This document shows positions 37,934 to 47,719 of a stretch of DNA of 64,000 bases, one piece after another. Positions within the stretch are counted from its first letter, which is position 1. Each line of letters begins with the position of its first letter. The position numbers and the translations under genes are program-made. The notes under the pieces were generated by a model. It was not told where the DNA came from. It was given only the letters and a program-made list of their open reading frames with translations, and made no database searches. This DNA is from Luteimonas marina (lineage in GTDB: Bacteria > Pseudomonadota > Gammaproteobacteria > Xanthomonadales > Xanthomonadaceae). Where the stretch lies: positions 682,001 to 746,000 of the forward strand of contig NZ_VOHK01000001.1 in NCBI RefSeq assembly GCF_007859325.1, written 5' to 3'.

Positions 37934-40378
37934 CTAGCCACCGCGGCCCCGGTACGCCAACAGCCGCAGCGCGTTGAACACCACCAGCAATGTGGATCCT
38001 TCGTGGATGGCAACCGCCGGTCCGATGCCCAGGCCGAAAATCGTCGCCGGCACCAGGAAGGCGACAATCCCCAGGCTGACGAACACGTTCTGCCGGATCA
38101 CCTTGCGCGTGTGGCGGCTCAGGTCCACCGCGAACGGCAGGTGGCGCAGGTCGTCGGCCATCAACGCGACGTCGGCGGTCTCCAACGCGACATCGGAACC
38201 GGCGGCACCCATCGCGATGCCGACCGTGGCGTTGGCCATTGCCGGCGCGTCGTTGACGCCATCACCAACCATGGCCACCTTGTCCTGCTCGCGCAGCTTG
38301 CGGATGGCCTCAACCTTGTCCTCGGGCATCAGGTCGCCCCAGGCTTCATCCAGGCCCACTTCCGCGGCGATCGCGTCGGCGACCCGTTGATGGTCACCGG
38401 AGATCATGATCATGCGCGTGATGCCGAGCGCGCGCAGTTCCTTCAACGCCTCCGGCGCGCCCTCGCGCGCGGTGTCGAGCAGGCCGATGGCGCCCAGATC
38501 GCGCTCGCCCTGCCTGACCACCATCGAGGTACGTCCGGCTTCACGCAGTTGCGCGATGGCGGCCGCCGCCGGTTCGCCCAGCGGCGCGACGCCGTCGGTG
38601 CCGAACATCTCGGCCTTGCCGATCCACACCGTTTCGTTGCCGAACGTGGCGGTGACGCCGCGGCCGATGAGGTTTTCGAGGCCGCTGGCGGCCGGTATCT
38701 CGCGCCCGCCCAGCCGCTCCCGGCCATCCCGGGCGATGGCCGCGGCCAGCGGATGATCGCTGAGCGACTCGACTGCGACCGCAACGGTGAGCAGTTCCTC
38801 TTCGGTCACCCCATCGACGGGGATGACGTCGGTGATGCGCGGACGTCCTTCGGTCAGGGTCCCCGTCTTGTCGAAGGCCATCGCGTTGAGCGAGCCGAGT
38901 TCCTCCAGCGGCGCTCCGCCCTTGATCAGCACGCCGCCGCGCGCCGCGCGGGCGATGCCCGACAGCACCGCACTGGGCGTGGCGATGGCCAGCGCGCAGG
39001 GGCTGGCGGCCACCAGCACCGCCATCGCGCGGTAGAAGCTGTCGCGGAAGGGCTCGTCGACGACCACCCAGGCGAACAGCAGCAGGAAGGCCAGTACCAG
39101 CACCGCGGGCACGAAGATGCGCTCGAACCGGTCGGTGAAGCGCTGGGTCGGTGACTTGCGCGTCTCGGCCTCGCTGACCAGCTGGACCACGCGCGCCAGC
39201 GCCGAATCGCTGGACTTGCGCGTGACCTCGACCTCCATTGCGCCGCTGCCGTTGATGGTGCCGGCGAACACGCGCGAGGCGGCATCGACGCCATCGGGGC
39301 GTGCGCGTGCCGTCGCGGGGTCGTCCACGGGCCGCTTGTCGACCGGGATGCTCTCGCCGGTCACCGGCGCCTGGTTCACGCTGGAGGTGCCGAGCACGAG
39401 GAAGCCGTCGGCGGGCAGCCGTTCGTTCGGCTTGACCAGCACCACGTCGCCGACGACCAGGTCCTCGACCGCGATCTCCTGCACCCGGCCGTCGCGTCGC
39501 ACCGTCGCCGAGTCGGGCGCGAGTTCGGCCAAGGCCTCGATGGCGCGCTTCGCCCGGCCCATGGCGTAGTGCTCGAGCGCGTGGCCGAGGCTGAAGAGGA
39601 ACAGCAGCAGCGCGCCCTCGGCCCACGAGCCGAGCGCCGCGGCGCCCGCAGCCGCCACCAGCATCAAGGTGTCGATCTCGAAGCGCTTCAGGCGCAGGTT
39701 GTCGATCGCCTCGCGCAGCGTGTAGAAGCCGCCGAAGAAGTACGCCGCGACGTAGCAGGCCAGCGGCACCCAGGCGGGCGCACCGGCGAGGAGCTTGTCC
39801 ACCAGAAAACCGGCGAGGAGCAAGGCGCCACAGGTCAGCGAGAAGATCAGTTCGGTGTTCGGACCCAGCAGCCCGCCGTGCGCGTGCGCCTCCCCGCCCT
39901 TGCCGTGCGCATGCTCCTCGTCATCCATGGGCTTGACCGTAACGACCTTCATCCGGGCCAGGACCGCCAGGATGCGATCCTCCGAAACCTCGCGGCGGTC
40001 GTACTCGACATGGACCATGCCTGCCGCGCTGGCGTCGGCTTCCAGCACGCCCGGAAGCGACCTGAGCCGTTCCGCGACGGTGCGCGCACGGCGCTGGTGG
40101 CCGATCCCATCCACCTCCCACAGCGCATGGCCATAGCGCTCGCTGATCGCCGCGCCCGCGCTTTCGACCACCTCGCGGATGCGGGCGAGCGGCACGACGT
40201 CCGGGTCGTAGTGGACACACAGCTGCGCCGGCTCGCTCTTCGAGCCCGGGCGGATGTGCACCTGCCCGATGCCGTTGCGACCGTCCAGATCGTCGATCAG
40301 CCGCCTGACGCAGGCATCGGCCTCGTCCGGTACCTGCGGCAGCAGGATCTGCAGGTCGATGCGTAGTGTCTCGGTCAT
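37934..40378 (-). CDS. P1B-4-type heavy-metal ATPase (CzcP-like)
   Basis: 814 residues. The metal-site helix has SPC (VLVAASPCALAIATPSAVLS) rather than CPC, and the last helices carry AIHEGSTLLVVFNALRLL, together the signature of P1B-4 Co/Zn/Cd/Fe exporters such as CzcP. The catalytic motifs are AFDKTGTLTEGRP and MVGDGVNDAPAMANA. The N-terminal ~165 residues hold degenerate HMA-like folds without CxxC (VDGIGHQRRARTVAERLRSL). A His-rich linker (DDEEHAHGKGGEAHAHGG) follows. It is the last gene of the czc operon, 51 bp after the short CDF gene, and exports divalent metal from the cytosol. Confidence 0.9.
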   Translation of the reverse strand: MTETLRIDLQILLPQVPDEADACVRRLIDDLDGRNGIGQVHIRPGSKSEPAQLCVHYDPDVVPLARIREVVESAGAAISERYGHALWEVDGIGHQRRARTVAERLRSLPGVLEADASAAGMVHVEYDRREVSEDRILAVLARMKVVTVKPMDDEEHAHGKGGEAHAHGGLLGPNTELIFSLTCGALLLAGFLVDKLLAGAPAWVPLACYVAAYFFGGFYTLREAIDNLRLKRFEIDTLMLVAAAGAAALGSWAEGALLLFLFSLGHALEHYAMGRAKRAIEALAELAPDSATVRRDGRVQEIAVEDLVVGDVVLVKPNERLPADGFLVLGTSSVNQAPVTGESIPVDKRPVDDPATARARPDGVDAASRVFAGTINGSGAMEVEVTRKSSDSALARVVQLVSEAETRKSPTQRFTDRFERIFVPAVLVLAFLLLFAWVVVDEPFRDSFYRAMAVLVAASPCALAIATPSAVLSGIARAARGGVLIKGGAPLEELGSLNAMAFDKTGTLTEGRPRITDVIPVDGVTEEELLTVAVAVESLSDHPLAAAIARDGRERLGGREIPAASGLENLIGRGVTATFGNETVWIGKAEMFGTDGVAPLGEPAAAAIAQLREAGRTSMVVRQGERDLGAIGLLDTAREGAPEALKELRALGITRMIMISGDHQRVADAIAAEVGLDEAWGDLMPEDKVEAIRKLREQDKVAMVGDGVNDAPAMANATVGIAMGAAGSDVALETADVALMADDLRHLPFAVDLSRHTRKVIRQNVFVSLGIVAFLVPATIFGLGIGPAVAIHEGSTLLVVFNALRLLAYRGRGG

Positions 40379-40429
40379 TGTCCTTTCCCCTTGATTCGAC
40401 GGCTTGCGGATCTGTACGTGTGCCGGACC

Positions 40430-41014
40430 TTATCCATCGGACCGCTTGTCCTCGCGCACGCTCTGCAGGATCTCGATGCCGCCTTTGAACGCGACAGCAG
40501 CAATCAAGGCACCTGCCACCAGGTCCGGCCAGGACGACCCGAGCCAGAGCACCAGTACCCCGGCCACGACCACGCCGCCATTCGAAATGAAGTCGTTGAA
40601 GCTAAAGGTCTCGGCCGCCTTCATGTTCACGTCGTCGGAACGGAGGCGGCGCAGCAGCACCAGGCACCACAGATTGATCGCTCCGGCGACGAGCGCCAGC
40701 CCGATCATGACGGGGCCGAGTGGCTCGGCCCCATACATCCACCGCCGGACGACGTCCGCCAGGACCGCCACGGCGAAGATCAGCAACATGATCCCCGAGA
40801 CGGTCGCCGCACCGCGTTTCCAGACGGGGCGGCGATCGATGGCGAGGTAGCTCAGCAGATAGACGGCCGCATCCGAACCGTTGTCGACGGCGTTGGCGAG
40901 CAGGGCGCTGGAATCGGCCACCCAGCCCGCCACGCCCAGTCCCGCGAACAGCGCGAGGTTCCACAGCAGCACCTGCCGCAGGACGTTCTTCTGCCGGGCC
41001 AGATCCTGCGTCAT
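40430..41014 (-). CDS. Short CDF-type cation transporter
   Basis: 194 residues with five or six helices. The CDF motif regions are recognisable: LLANAVDNGSDAAVYLLSYL and MKAAETFSFNDFISNGGVVV (NDxxSN). There is no C-terminal cytosolic domain. Such truncated CDF proteins are common in czc clusters. The metal is unknown. The start is fixed by the ATGA overlap with the czcA stop (41011-41014). A long frame reading further upstream is out of frame with czcA and is spurious. Confidence 0.82.
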   Translation of the reverse strand: MTQDLARQKNVLRQVLLWNLALFAGLGVAGWVADSSALLANAVDNGSDAAVYLLSYLAIDRRPVWKRGAATVSGIMLLIFAVAVLADVVRRWMYGAEPLGPVMIGLALVAGAINLWCLVLLRRLRSDDVNMKAAETFSFNDFISNGGVVVAGVLVLWLGSSWPDLVAGALIAAVAFKGGIEILQSVREDKRSDG

Positions 41015-44000
41015 GTCGCGTGCCGCTTCGGACGATGCGCGATGGCCCGCGCCGCGAACGTGGGCAGCACCAGCAGGGTCAGCACGGTCGCCGTGATCAG
41101 TCCGCCGATGACGACGGTCGCCAGCGGCTTCTGCACTTCGGCGCCGGATCCGGTCGCGATCGCCATCGGGATGAAGCCGACGATCGCCACCAGCGCCGTG
41201 GTGAGCACGGCGCGCAGCCGGTTGGCGGCGCCGGTCGCCGCCGCTTCCAGCGGCGCATCTCCGGCCGCGAGCCGTTCGCGGATGGCCTGCATCAGCACCA
41301 GGCCGTTGAGCGTGGCGACGCCGGAGACGGCGATGAAGCCGACCGCCGCCGACACCGAGAACGGCATGCCGCGCACCAGCAGTGCCAGGATGCCACCGAC
41401 CAGCGCCAGCGGCACGCAGACGAAGACCAGCGCGGCCTCGCGGATCGTCCCGAGCGCCATGTACAGCAGGGCGCCGATCATCAGGAACACGATCGGGATC
41501 ACCAGGGCCAGGCGTGCTTCGGCACGCTGCAGGTTCTCGAACTGCCCGCCCCAGTCCAGATAGACGCCACTGGGCAGGGCGATGTCGGCCACGGCGGCCT
41601 GCGCTTCCCCGACGAAGCCACCCAGGTCGCGGCCACGGACATTGGCCTGCACCACGATGCGGCGGCTGCCGTTGTTGCGGCTGATCTGGTTGGGACCCTC
41701 GCTGACGTCGATGCGCGCGACCGAGGACAGCGGCACCACGGTGCCGTTGGGGGCGACGACCGGCAGGGCGGCGAGCTGCGCCGGATCGTTGCGGTCGGCC
41801 TCGTCGAGCCGGATCACGACGTCGAAGCGACGGTCGCCCTCGAAGATCTTGCCGGCCGCTGTGCCGCCGATCCCGGTCGCCAGCGCCTCGCTGACGTCCG
41901 CCGCGGTCAGGCCGTACTGCGCCGCGGCGGCATGGTCGACCCGGACGGTGAGCGTGGGCAGGCCCGAGACCTGCTCCACGCGCACGTCCGCCGCGCCGTC
42001 GATGCCGCGCAGCTTCAGCGAGACCTGGTCGGCGATCGGCTGCAGGACGTCGAAGTCGTCGCCGAACACCATCACCGCCAGGTCCGTGCGCACGCCCGAG
42101 ATCAGTTCGTTGAAGCGCAGTTCGATCGGCTGGCTGAACTCGAACGCGTTGCCGATCTGGTTGCCGACGATCGACTCCAGGCGGAGGATGAGGTCGTCCT
42201 TGCCCAGCGACCTGTCGGGCCACTCGGCGCGCGGCTTGAGCACGATCACGCTGTCGGAGATGTTGGTCGGCATGGGATCGATCGCCGCCTCCGCCGTACC
42301 CGTGCGCGAGAAGACCGTCTTGACCTCGGGTTCGCTCGTGATGGCCTTCTCCAGGGCCAACTGCATCGCCAGCGACTGTTCCAGCGAAGCGGACGGCACC
42401 CGCAGCGCCTGCATCGCCAGGTTGCCTTCGTCGAGGGTCGGCATGAACTCCCGGCCCAACGAGAGGAATGCCACGAAGCCGATGGCGAGCATGGCAACCG
42501 CACCAATCAGAACGCTGCGCGGTCGCGACACCGAGGTGCGGATAATCGGCTCGACCCTGCTGCGTACGAATCGGATGATGCGGGTCTCGTGCTCGGCGCT
42601 GTGCCCACCGTGCGATCCGTTCTCGTCCTCATGCGGCGGGGCGTGTCCGGGGGCGACCTTGGGCTCGCGCACGAACAGTGCGGCCATCGCCGGCACGAAG
42701 GTGAAGGAGAGGATGAACGCGCCGATCAGGGCGAGCATGAAGGTCGCGGCCATCGGCTGGAACGTCTTGCCCTCGACGCCCTGCAGCGTGAGGATCGGCG
42801 CGAACACCAGCAGGATGATCAACTGGCCGAACGCCGCGGGCCGCACCATCTTGCGCGCCGCCTGGATCGCCACGCCCAGCCGCTCTCCGGCGGAGAGCGA
42901 CCTACCCAGTTCGGCCCGCTTCTGGCCGAGCATCAGCAGTGTCGCCTCGACCACGATCACCGCGCCGTCGACCAGGATGCCGAAGTCGAGCGCGCCCAGG
43001 CTCATCAGGTTGCCGCTGATCCCGAAGCGGTTCATGCCGATCACTGCGAACAGGAATGACAGCGGGATCACCAGCGCGGTGATCGCCGCGGCACGCATGT
43101 TGCCCAGCAGCAGGAACAGCACCACGATGACCAGCAGCGCGCCCTCGGTCAGGTTCCTGGCCACGGTCTTGATCGTGGAATTGACCAGCATGCTGCGGTC
43201 GAGGACGGGCTCGGCCACGATGCCGGCAGGCAGGGAGCGGTTGACCTCGGCCAGGCGCTCGGCCGCCGCCTGCGCCACCGTGCGGCTGTTGCCGCCGGCG
43301 ATCATCAGCGCCGTGCCGAGCACCGCTTCGTGGCCGTCGCGTGTGGCGGCGCCCAACCGCGGCGCCTGTCCGAGCCCGACGCTGGCCACGTCTGAGACAC
43401 GGATCACCACGCCGCCGCGATTGGCAATCGGCGCCTGCGCCAGGTCGTCGACCGTCTGCGCCAGGGCATCGGCGCGGACGACCAGCCCTTCGCCGGCGCG
43501 CTGGACGAAGCCCGCGCCGGCCTGGACGTTGGAGCGTTCCAGCGCTTGCACCAGTTCTCCCAGGCCGATGCCGTAGGCAGCCAGCCGTTCGGCATTCGGA
43601 CGGACGGCGTACTCCTTGACGTAACCGCCGATCGTGTCGACGCCGGCCAGGCCGGGTGTCGAGCGCATCTGCGGCGCGATGATCCAGTCCTGCACCGTGC
43701 GCAGGTAGGTGGCGCGCTCCTGCGCCGTCGCGAGCCGGTCACCCTCGGGGGTCAGGTAGATCTCGTCGGCCTGCCAGCCGGGCGCGTTCGGCTTGCCGAC
43801 GTTCGCCGGGTCGAACGGCACGTAGTCCACCGTCCACATCAGCACTTCGCCGAGGCCGGTCGTGACCGGCGACATCATCGGCGTTACGCCCTCGGGCAGG
43901 TCCTCCTGCACCTCGCGCATGCGTTCGGCCACCTGCTGGCGCGCGAAGTAGATGTCGGTCTGGTCGGTGAAGATCGCCGTGACCTGCGAGAAGCCGTTGC

Positions 44001-44259
44001 GCGAGAGCGAACGCGTGCTGGTCAGCCCCGGGATGCCGGCCAGCGCTGTTTCGAGCGGGAAAGTGACCTGGCGCTCGATCTGCCCCGGGGCGAGCGCGGG
44101 CGCGATGGTGTTGATCTGCACCTGCCGGTTGGTGATGTCCGGCACGGCGTCGATCGGCAGCTTGCTGAGCTGGAACAGGCCGTATGCGGCGATGACCGCC
44201 GCCACGAAGACCACTGCCCAGCGGAAGCGGACCGCCGTTTCAATGATGAGTTTGAACAT
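41011..44259 (-). CDS. czcA: CzcA, Co/Zn/Cd RND efflux pump
   Basis: 1082 residues. The start MFKLIIETAVRFRWAVVFVA and PDITNRQVQINTIAPALAPG are typical of CzcA. The TM4 acidic motif ALDFGILVDGAVIVVEATLL follows the Czc/Cnr-type DFGxxVDGA pattern rather than the CusA one. The periplasmic loops include GLTSTRSLSRNGFSQVTAIF. It exports divalent cations with CzcB and CzcC. It lies 10 bp after czcB. Confidence 0.95.
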   Translation of the reverse strand: MFKLIIETAVRFRWAVVFVAAVIAAYGLFQLSKLPIDAVPDITNRQVQINTIAPALAPGQIERQVTFPLETALAGIPGLTSTRSLSRNGFSQVTAIFTDQTDIYFARQQVAERMREVQEDLPEGVTPMMSPVTTGLGEVLMWTVDYVPFDPANVGKPNAPGWQADEIYLTPEGDRLATAQERATYLRTVQDWIIAPQMRSTPGLAGVDTIGGYVKEYAVRPNAERLAAYGIGLGELVQALERSNVQAGAGFVQRAGEGLVVRADALAQTVDDLAQAPIANRGGVVIRVSDVASVGLGQAPRLGAATRDGHEAVLGTALMIAGGNSRTVAQAAAERLAEVNRSLPAGIVAEPVLDRSMLVNSTIKTVARNLTEGALLVIVVLFLLLGNMRAAAITALVIPLSFLFAVIGMNRFGISGNLMSLGALDFGILVDGAVIVVEATLLMLGQKRAELGRSLSAGERLGVAIQAARKMVRPAAFGQLIILLVFAPILTLQGVEGKTFQPMAATFMLALIGAFILSFTFVPAMAALFVREPKVAPGHAPPHEDENGSHGGHSAEHETRIIRFVRSRVEPIIRTSVSRPRSVLIGAVAMLAIGFVAFLSLGREFMPTLDEGNLAMQALRVPSASLEQSLAMQLALEKAITSEPEVKTVFSRTGTAEAAIDPMPTNISDSVIVLKPRAEWPDRSLGKDDLILRLESIVGNQIGNAFEFSQPIELRFNELISGVRTDLAVMVFGDDFDVLQPIADQVSLKLRGIDGAADVRVEQVSGLPTLTVRVDHAAAAQYGLTAADVSEALATGIGGTAAGKIFEGDRRFDVVIRLDEADRNDPAQLAALPVVAPNGTVVPLSSVARIDVSEGPNQISRNNGSRRIVVQANVRGRDLGGFVGEAQAAVADIALPSGVYLDWGGQFENLQRAEARLALVIPIVFLMIGALLYMALGTIREAALVFVCVPLALVGGILALLVRGMPFSVSAAVGFIAVSGVATLNGLVLMQAIRERLAAGDAPLEAAATGAANRLRAVLTTALVAIVGFIPMAIATGSGAEVQKPLATVVIGGLITATVLTLLVLPTFAARAIAHRPKRHAT

Positions 44260-44269
44260 GATGGCGTCC

Positions 44270-45481
44270 TCAGTGGCCGTGCTCGGCCTCGCCCTTGGCG
44301 AGTTCGGCCTTCAGCAGGAACGCGTTGGTCGCGGCGACGCGTTCGTCGCCCGACAGCCCGTTGAGGATCTCGATGCGACTGCCGGCGCGACGTCCCGCGA
44401 GCACCGGGGTGGCACGGAAGCCGTCGTCGCCGGCCACGAACACGACCGGCCGGCCCTCCACCGTCTGCACGGCGTCGGCGGGCACAGTCAGGGCCTCGCC
44501 GTTTGCCGCGGCCACGACGATGCCGGAGACGGGCGAGCCCGCCGGCGGCAGCGGGCCGGACTCGGCGCGCGCGCGGATGATGGCCATGCCCCCTTGTTCA
44601 CGCACATCGGCGGCCACCCCGATCACGAGTGCACTGAAGCTTCCATTCGTGCCAGTGACTTCGACGCGCGCACCGGGCGCGATCTGCGCGGCGAGCGCGG
44701 GCGGAGCGGAAAAGACGAGTTCGGTCTGAGAGGGATCGGCCACATTGGCCACGACGTCGCCCGCGGCGACGAAGCCGCCGGGCGTCACCTGGACCGCGCC
44801 GACGACGCCGGACACCGGGCTGGTGATGGTCACGCGTCCGCCCGCGTTCGGCGAGCCGGCCGCAGCGACCTCCGCTGCTGCGGCCCGGGACGCCGCATCG
44901 GCCGCCAGCGAGCGGGCGCGGGACGCCTCGAGTTCCTGCCGGGCGACGACGCCCTGGGTCACCAGCGCCTGGTCACGTTGATAGACCAGCCGCGCCGCTT
45001 CCGCCTCGGCGCGCGCGGCATCCGCGTTCGCCCGCATCGTCGCCGCTTCGCCGCTGACGATCACCGCGAGCGGCTGGCCGGCGCTGACCGAAGTTCCGGG
45101 CGCGACGATGACGCGCTCGACGCGGCCGCCGACCGAGGCGGCGACTGCGGCGCGTGCGCCGATCGCCGACTCGACGCGACCGCTCAGGCGCGTCTCACTT
45201 CCGCCGCCCCGGCCCACGGCAACGACCTGGATGCCCGACGCTTCGATCTGCGGCTGCGTCAGGACGACCAGGCCTTCCTCGCCCTCGGCCTCGCCAACGG
45301 CCTCTTCCTCGCCGTGGTCGTCATGCTCGCCCTTCTCGTCATGGCCATCATCGTCGGCGCGACTCGCCGGGGTGGGGCCGGCGTCCTGCCCACCGGTGAG
45401 CTTGGCAAGGCCGTAGCCTGCGATGACGGCGATCAGCAGCGCCGCGGCGAACATCACCAGTCGCCTGGTATCGGTCTTCAT
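44270..45481 (-). CDS. czcB: CzcB, periplasmic adaptor
   Basis: 403 residues. An N-terminal anchor (LVMFAAALLIAVIAGYGLAK) is followed by an acidic/His stretch (DDDGHDEKGEHDDHGEEEAV) that may bind metal. The adaptor fold follows (AASVGGRVERVIVAPGTSVS, AGQPLAVIV, TITSPVSGVVGAVQVTPGGF, LNGLSGDERVAATNAFLL). It connects CzcA to CzcC. It overlaps czcC by 4 bp. Confidence 0.93.
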   Translation of the reverse strand: MKTDTRRLVMFAAALLIAVIAGYGLAKLTGGQDAGPTPASRADDDGHDEKGEHDDHGEEEAVGEAEGEEGLVVLTQPQIEASGIQVVAVGRGGGSETRLSGRVESAIGARAAVAASVGGRVERVIVAPGTSVSAGQPLAVIVSGEAATMRANADAARAEAEAARLVYQRDQALVTQGVVARQELEASRARSLAADAASRAAAAEVAAAGSPNAGGRVTITSPVSGVVGAVQVTPGGFVAAGDVVANVADPSQTELVFSAPPALAAQIAPGARVEVTGTNGSFSALVIGVAADVREQGGMAIIRARAESGPLPPAGSPVSGIVVAAANGEALTVPADAVQTVEGRPVVFVAGDDGFRATPVLAGRRAGSRIEILNGLSGDERVAATNAFLLKAELAKGEAEHGH

Positions 45482-46737
45482 TTGGATTCTCCGAACGGGG
45501 CGCGGCCTTCCAGGCGCGCTAGGTCGATTTCGGCAAGGACGCGCGCGATCCGCGCGTCCACGGCGGCGTTGCGCGAGGCGATCAGCGCCGTGCGTGTGCT
45601 GCGAAGTTCAAGTTGCGAGATCCGCCCGGCCTCGAAGCCGATGCGGGAGAGGCGGTAGGCCTCCTCGGCGGCGGCGACGCCACTGTCGGCGGCGCGCGTA
45701 CGGCTGTTCGACGCCGCAAGCGCGGCCTCGGCACCGAGCCGTTCCGCCTGCACCGCCTGCTTCTGCGCGATCAGCCGGGCTTCGGCGGCCCGCTGCTCGG
45801 CGTAGGCGGCGCGGATGCCGCCCCGATTGCGGTCGAACAGCGGCACGGTCAGTTCGATGCCGACCGTGAACGCCTCATCGTCGGTTTCCCGGTACCGGCG
45901 CATGCCGACGGCGGCGGTGACATCCGGGCGTGCGCGGCGCTGTTCGACCGTGACCAGCCGGCTGGCGGTGTCGAGTTCGGCTTCGGCGACCTGCACCGCC
46001 AGCGGGTCGTCATCCCCGGCTCCGGGCTGTCCCAGCGCACGGTCGAGCAGGCTCGCGCCGATGGCCTGGACCGGCCGATCGAGCATGGCGATCGCCGACA
46101 ACCGTGCGAACGCGCCGTCGCGAAGGGCCTTGGCTTCATCGACCGCCGCCCTGGCGGACTCGACCTCGCTCCGGGCCTGGATGTCCCGCAGGGGGGCTTC
46201 GCGCCCTTGCTCGACCATCGCGGCGACCCCGCGCGCATCCTGCTCGGTCAGCGAAAGCGCCTCGGTCGCGAGGTCGTGGCGCCGTGCCCCCGCTTCGGCC
46301 TGGGCGTAGGCCAGCGCCAACCGACCCGCGACCAGCCAGCGGGCCTGTTCGCGTCGCAGGTCCGCAACGTTCGCTTCGGAGCGCGCGGCCTGGATCCGGG
46401 CGCTGCGCTGGCCGAACAGTTCGAGCGGCTGGTTGATCGTCAGGGTCGTTTCGGCGTTGCCGACGCCGCTGTACGGACCGGTGCCATAGACGTTCTCCCG
46501 GTCGTACGCGATCGAGGGGTTGGGCAAGGCCCGCGCCTGCTCGGCGCGCGCAGCGGCCGCGTCGTAAACAGCAACGGCTTCGAGCGTCGACGGCAGCGCG
46601 TCGAGACGGGCGATCAGATCTTCATAAGATGGGGCGGGCTCGGCTACAGGTTCGATCGCCATCGAGGGCGACGCGAATGCCAGGGCAGCCACCGCGAACC
46701 CGACGGCCACGAGCGGCCGGACACGTTGCGTGAACAT
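45478..46737 (-). CDS. czcC: CzcC, TolC-family outer-membrane channel
   Basis: About 419 residues. A signal peptide (VRPLVAVGFAVAALAFASPS) is followed by the repeated alpha-hairpin and barrel structure of TolC proteins (ARAEQARALPNPSIAYDREN, TTLTINQPLELFGQRSARIQ, VGIELTVPLFDRNRGGIRAA). The start at 46737 has GGAG nearby and gives a proper signal peptide. The longer frame adds 16 codons without support. It is the outer-membrane exit of the czc pump and overlaps czcB. Confidence 0.9.
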   Translation of the reverse strand: MFTQRVRPLVAVGFAVAALAFASPSMAIEPVAEPAPSYEDLIARLDALPSTLEAVAVYDAAAARAEQARALPNPSIAYDRENVYGTGPYSGVGNAETTLTINQPLELFGQRSARIQAARSEANVADLRREQARWLVAGRLALAYAQAEAGARRHDLATEALSLTEQDARGVAAMVEQGREAPLRDIQARSEVESARAAVDEAKALRDGAFARLSAIAMLDRPVQAIGASLLDRALGQPGAGDDDPLAVQVAEAELDTASRLVTVEQRRARPDVTAAVGMRRYRETDDEAFTVGIELTVPLFDRNRGGIRAAYAEQRAAEARLIAQKQAVQAERLGAEAALAASNSRTRAADSGVAAAEEAYRLSRIGFEAGRISQLELRSTRTALIASRNAAVDARIARVLAEIDLARLEGRAPFGESK

Positions 46738-46791
46738 GGGAACTCCAGAAGCAATAGTGACGTGGGAACCCGTCGTGACGGGCACGGCACG

Positions 46792-47139
46792 TCAGCCCTT
46801 CGGAGGTCTCATGGGTCCTTCGGACAGCCCGAATGCGCGACCGGGGTCCTGCGGTGCAGGCTGCACGTCATGCACGGCGCGATACCCCACAGCCGCGCTG
46901 AAAAAGAGGTTGGCCGCCGCATGGTGGCAATGGTTGTGGGCACACGCGGCATGCGAGCCGTCCGGAACGTCGCCCTTGCCGGCTTCGTCTTGCGGCGATG
47001 ACCGCGTGTGGTCGGCCGTTGCGTGGTGCGCGTCGGATTCGAACGAGCAGACGAATGCATCGGCGACAGGCACGATCACCATCACTGCGAGCAGCAGTGT
47101 GGCGACGGCACTTCTCAGTCGGGCAAGGGCGCGATGCAT
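46792..47139 (-). CDS. Small exported His-rich protein (CzcI-like)
   Basis: 115 residues. A signal peptide (VATLLLAVMVIVPVADAFVC), a polar His-containing segment (ESDAHHATADHTRSS) and a Cys/His cluster HAACAHNHCHHAAANLFFSA are followed by a tail ending RPPKG. The composition and position directly upstream of czcC fit the CzcI-type periplasmic proteins that precede czcCBA, although sequence identity cannot be judged. Its C-terminal tail recalls the CopL ending. Confidence 0.6.
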   Translation of the reverse strand: MHRALARLRSAVATLLLAVMVIVPVADAFVCSFESDAHHATADHTRSSPQDEAGKGDVPDGSHAACAHNHCHHAAANLFFSAAVGYRAVHDVQPAPQDPGRAFGLSEGPMRPPKG

Positions 47140-47155
47140 CAGGCGAAGGTATCAG

Positions 47156-47653
47156 TCACGCGTACGCGTACACAATAACTAAGGTCGGCCGACAGCCTCG
47201 GCGGACGACAGGTGCGAGGTTGCATGGCCTGATGACTCGATGGCTTCTTCCGCCTAGTTTTTCGGCGACATCCGCGCGCCGATTGATGATGAAAGCCTGC
47301 ACGATGAAGACCCCGATCGCCAGGAAGGACAGGATGAAGCTGTTGTCGTGCGGCAGCTTGTACAGGTAGAACAGTTCGCCCTTGGCAATCTTGTCCCACA
47401 CGATGAAATGCTGGTTTGCGGCGACCACCGCGCCGAACAGGGCCAGCATGTTCAAGCCCAGCCTGACGAACCAGCCGCCGAAGGCGGGCAGGAACAGGAA
47501 CACGCCGAGAATGCCGATCAGCGTCCTCTGGATGCGGCAGTAGATGCACGGGCCCACGAACTCGAAGTAGTCCAAGCCCCAGGTCAGCAGGCAAACGGCG
47601 ATGGACAGGGCGCCAATGGCGCGGGCATGACGGACAAAGTAGTCGGGCAACAT
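47156..47653 (-). CDS. DsbB-like thiol oxidoreductase membrane protein
   Basis: 165 residues with four hydrophobic helices. The active-site-like FVGPCIYCRIQRTLIGILGV is the first periplasmic CxxC of the DsbB/BdbC family. The second cysteine pair expected in the other periplasmic loop of DsbB is not seen. Only two cysteines occur near the C terminus (RPCNLAPVVRRGCRPT). The last ~30 residues look atypical. It sits between a CDF transporter and the czcI-like gene, and may maintain thiols of metal-binding envelope proteins. That role is an inference. Confidence 0.72.
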   Translation of the reverse strand: MLPDYFVRHARAIGALSIAVCLLTWGLDYFEFVGPCIYCRIQRTLIGILGVFLFLPAFGGWFVRLGLNMLALFGAVVAANQHFIVWDKIAKGELFYLYKLPHDNSFILSFLAIGVFIVQAFIINRRADVAEKLGGRSHRVIRPCNLAPVVRRGCRPTLVIVYAYA

Positions 47654-47719
47654 CTTCTTTTCCTGTTTCCGGAGGGAGCTGGCAGTCGCAGACTGCCATT
47701 CACTTGGGCGCAGAAAGGT

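Noticed and set aside
41015..42223. Upstream part of a long minus-strand frame ending in the short CDF gene
   Set aside because: It runs in the wrong frame through czcA. Only the last 194 codons (from 41014) encode a transporter.
41020..43576. Long plus-strand frames opposite czcA
   Set aside because: Antisense shadows of czcA with biased composition and no recognisable family.
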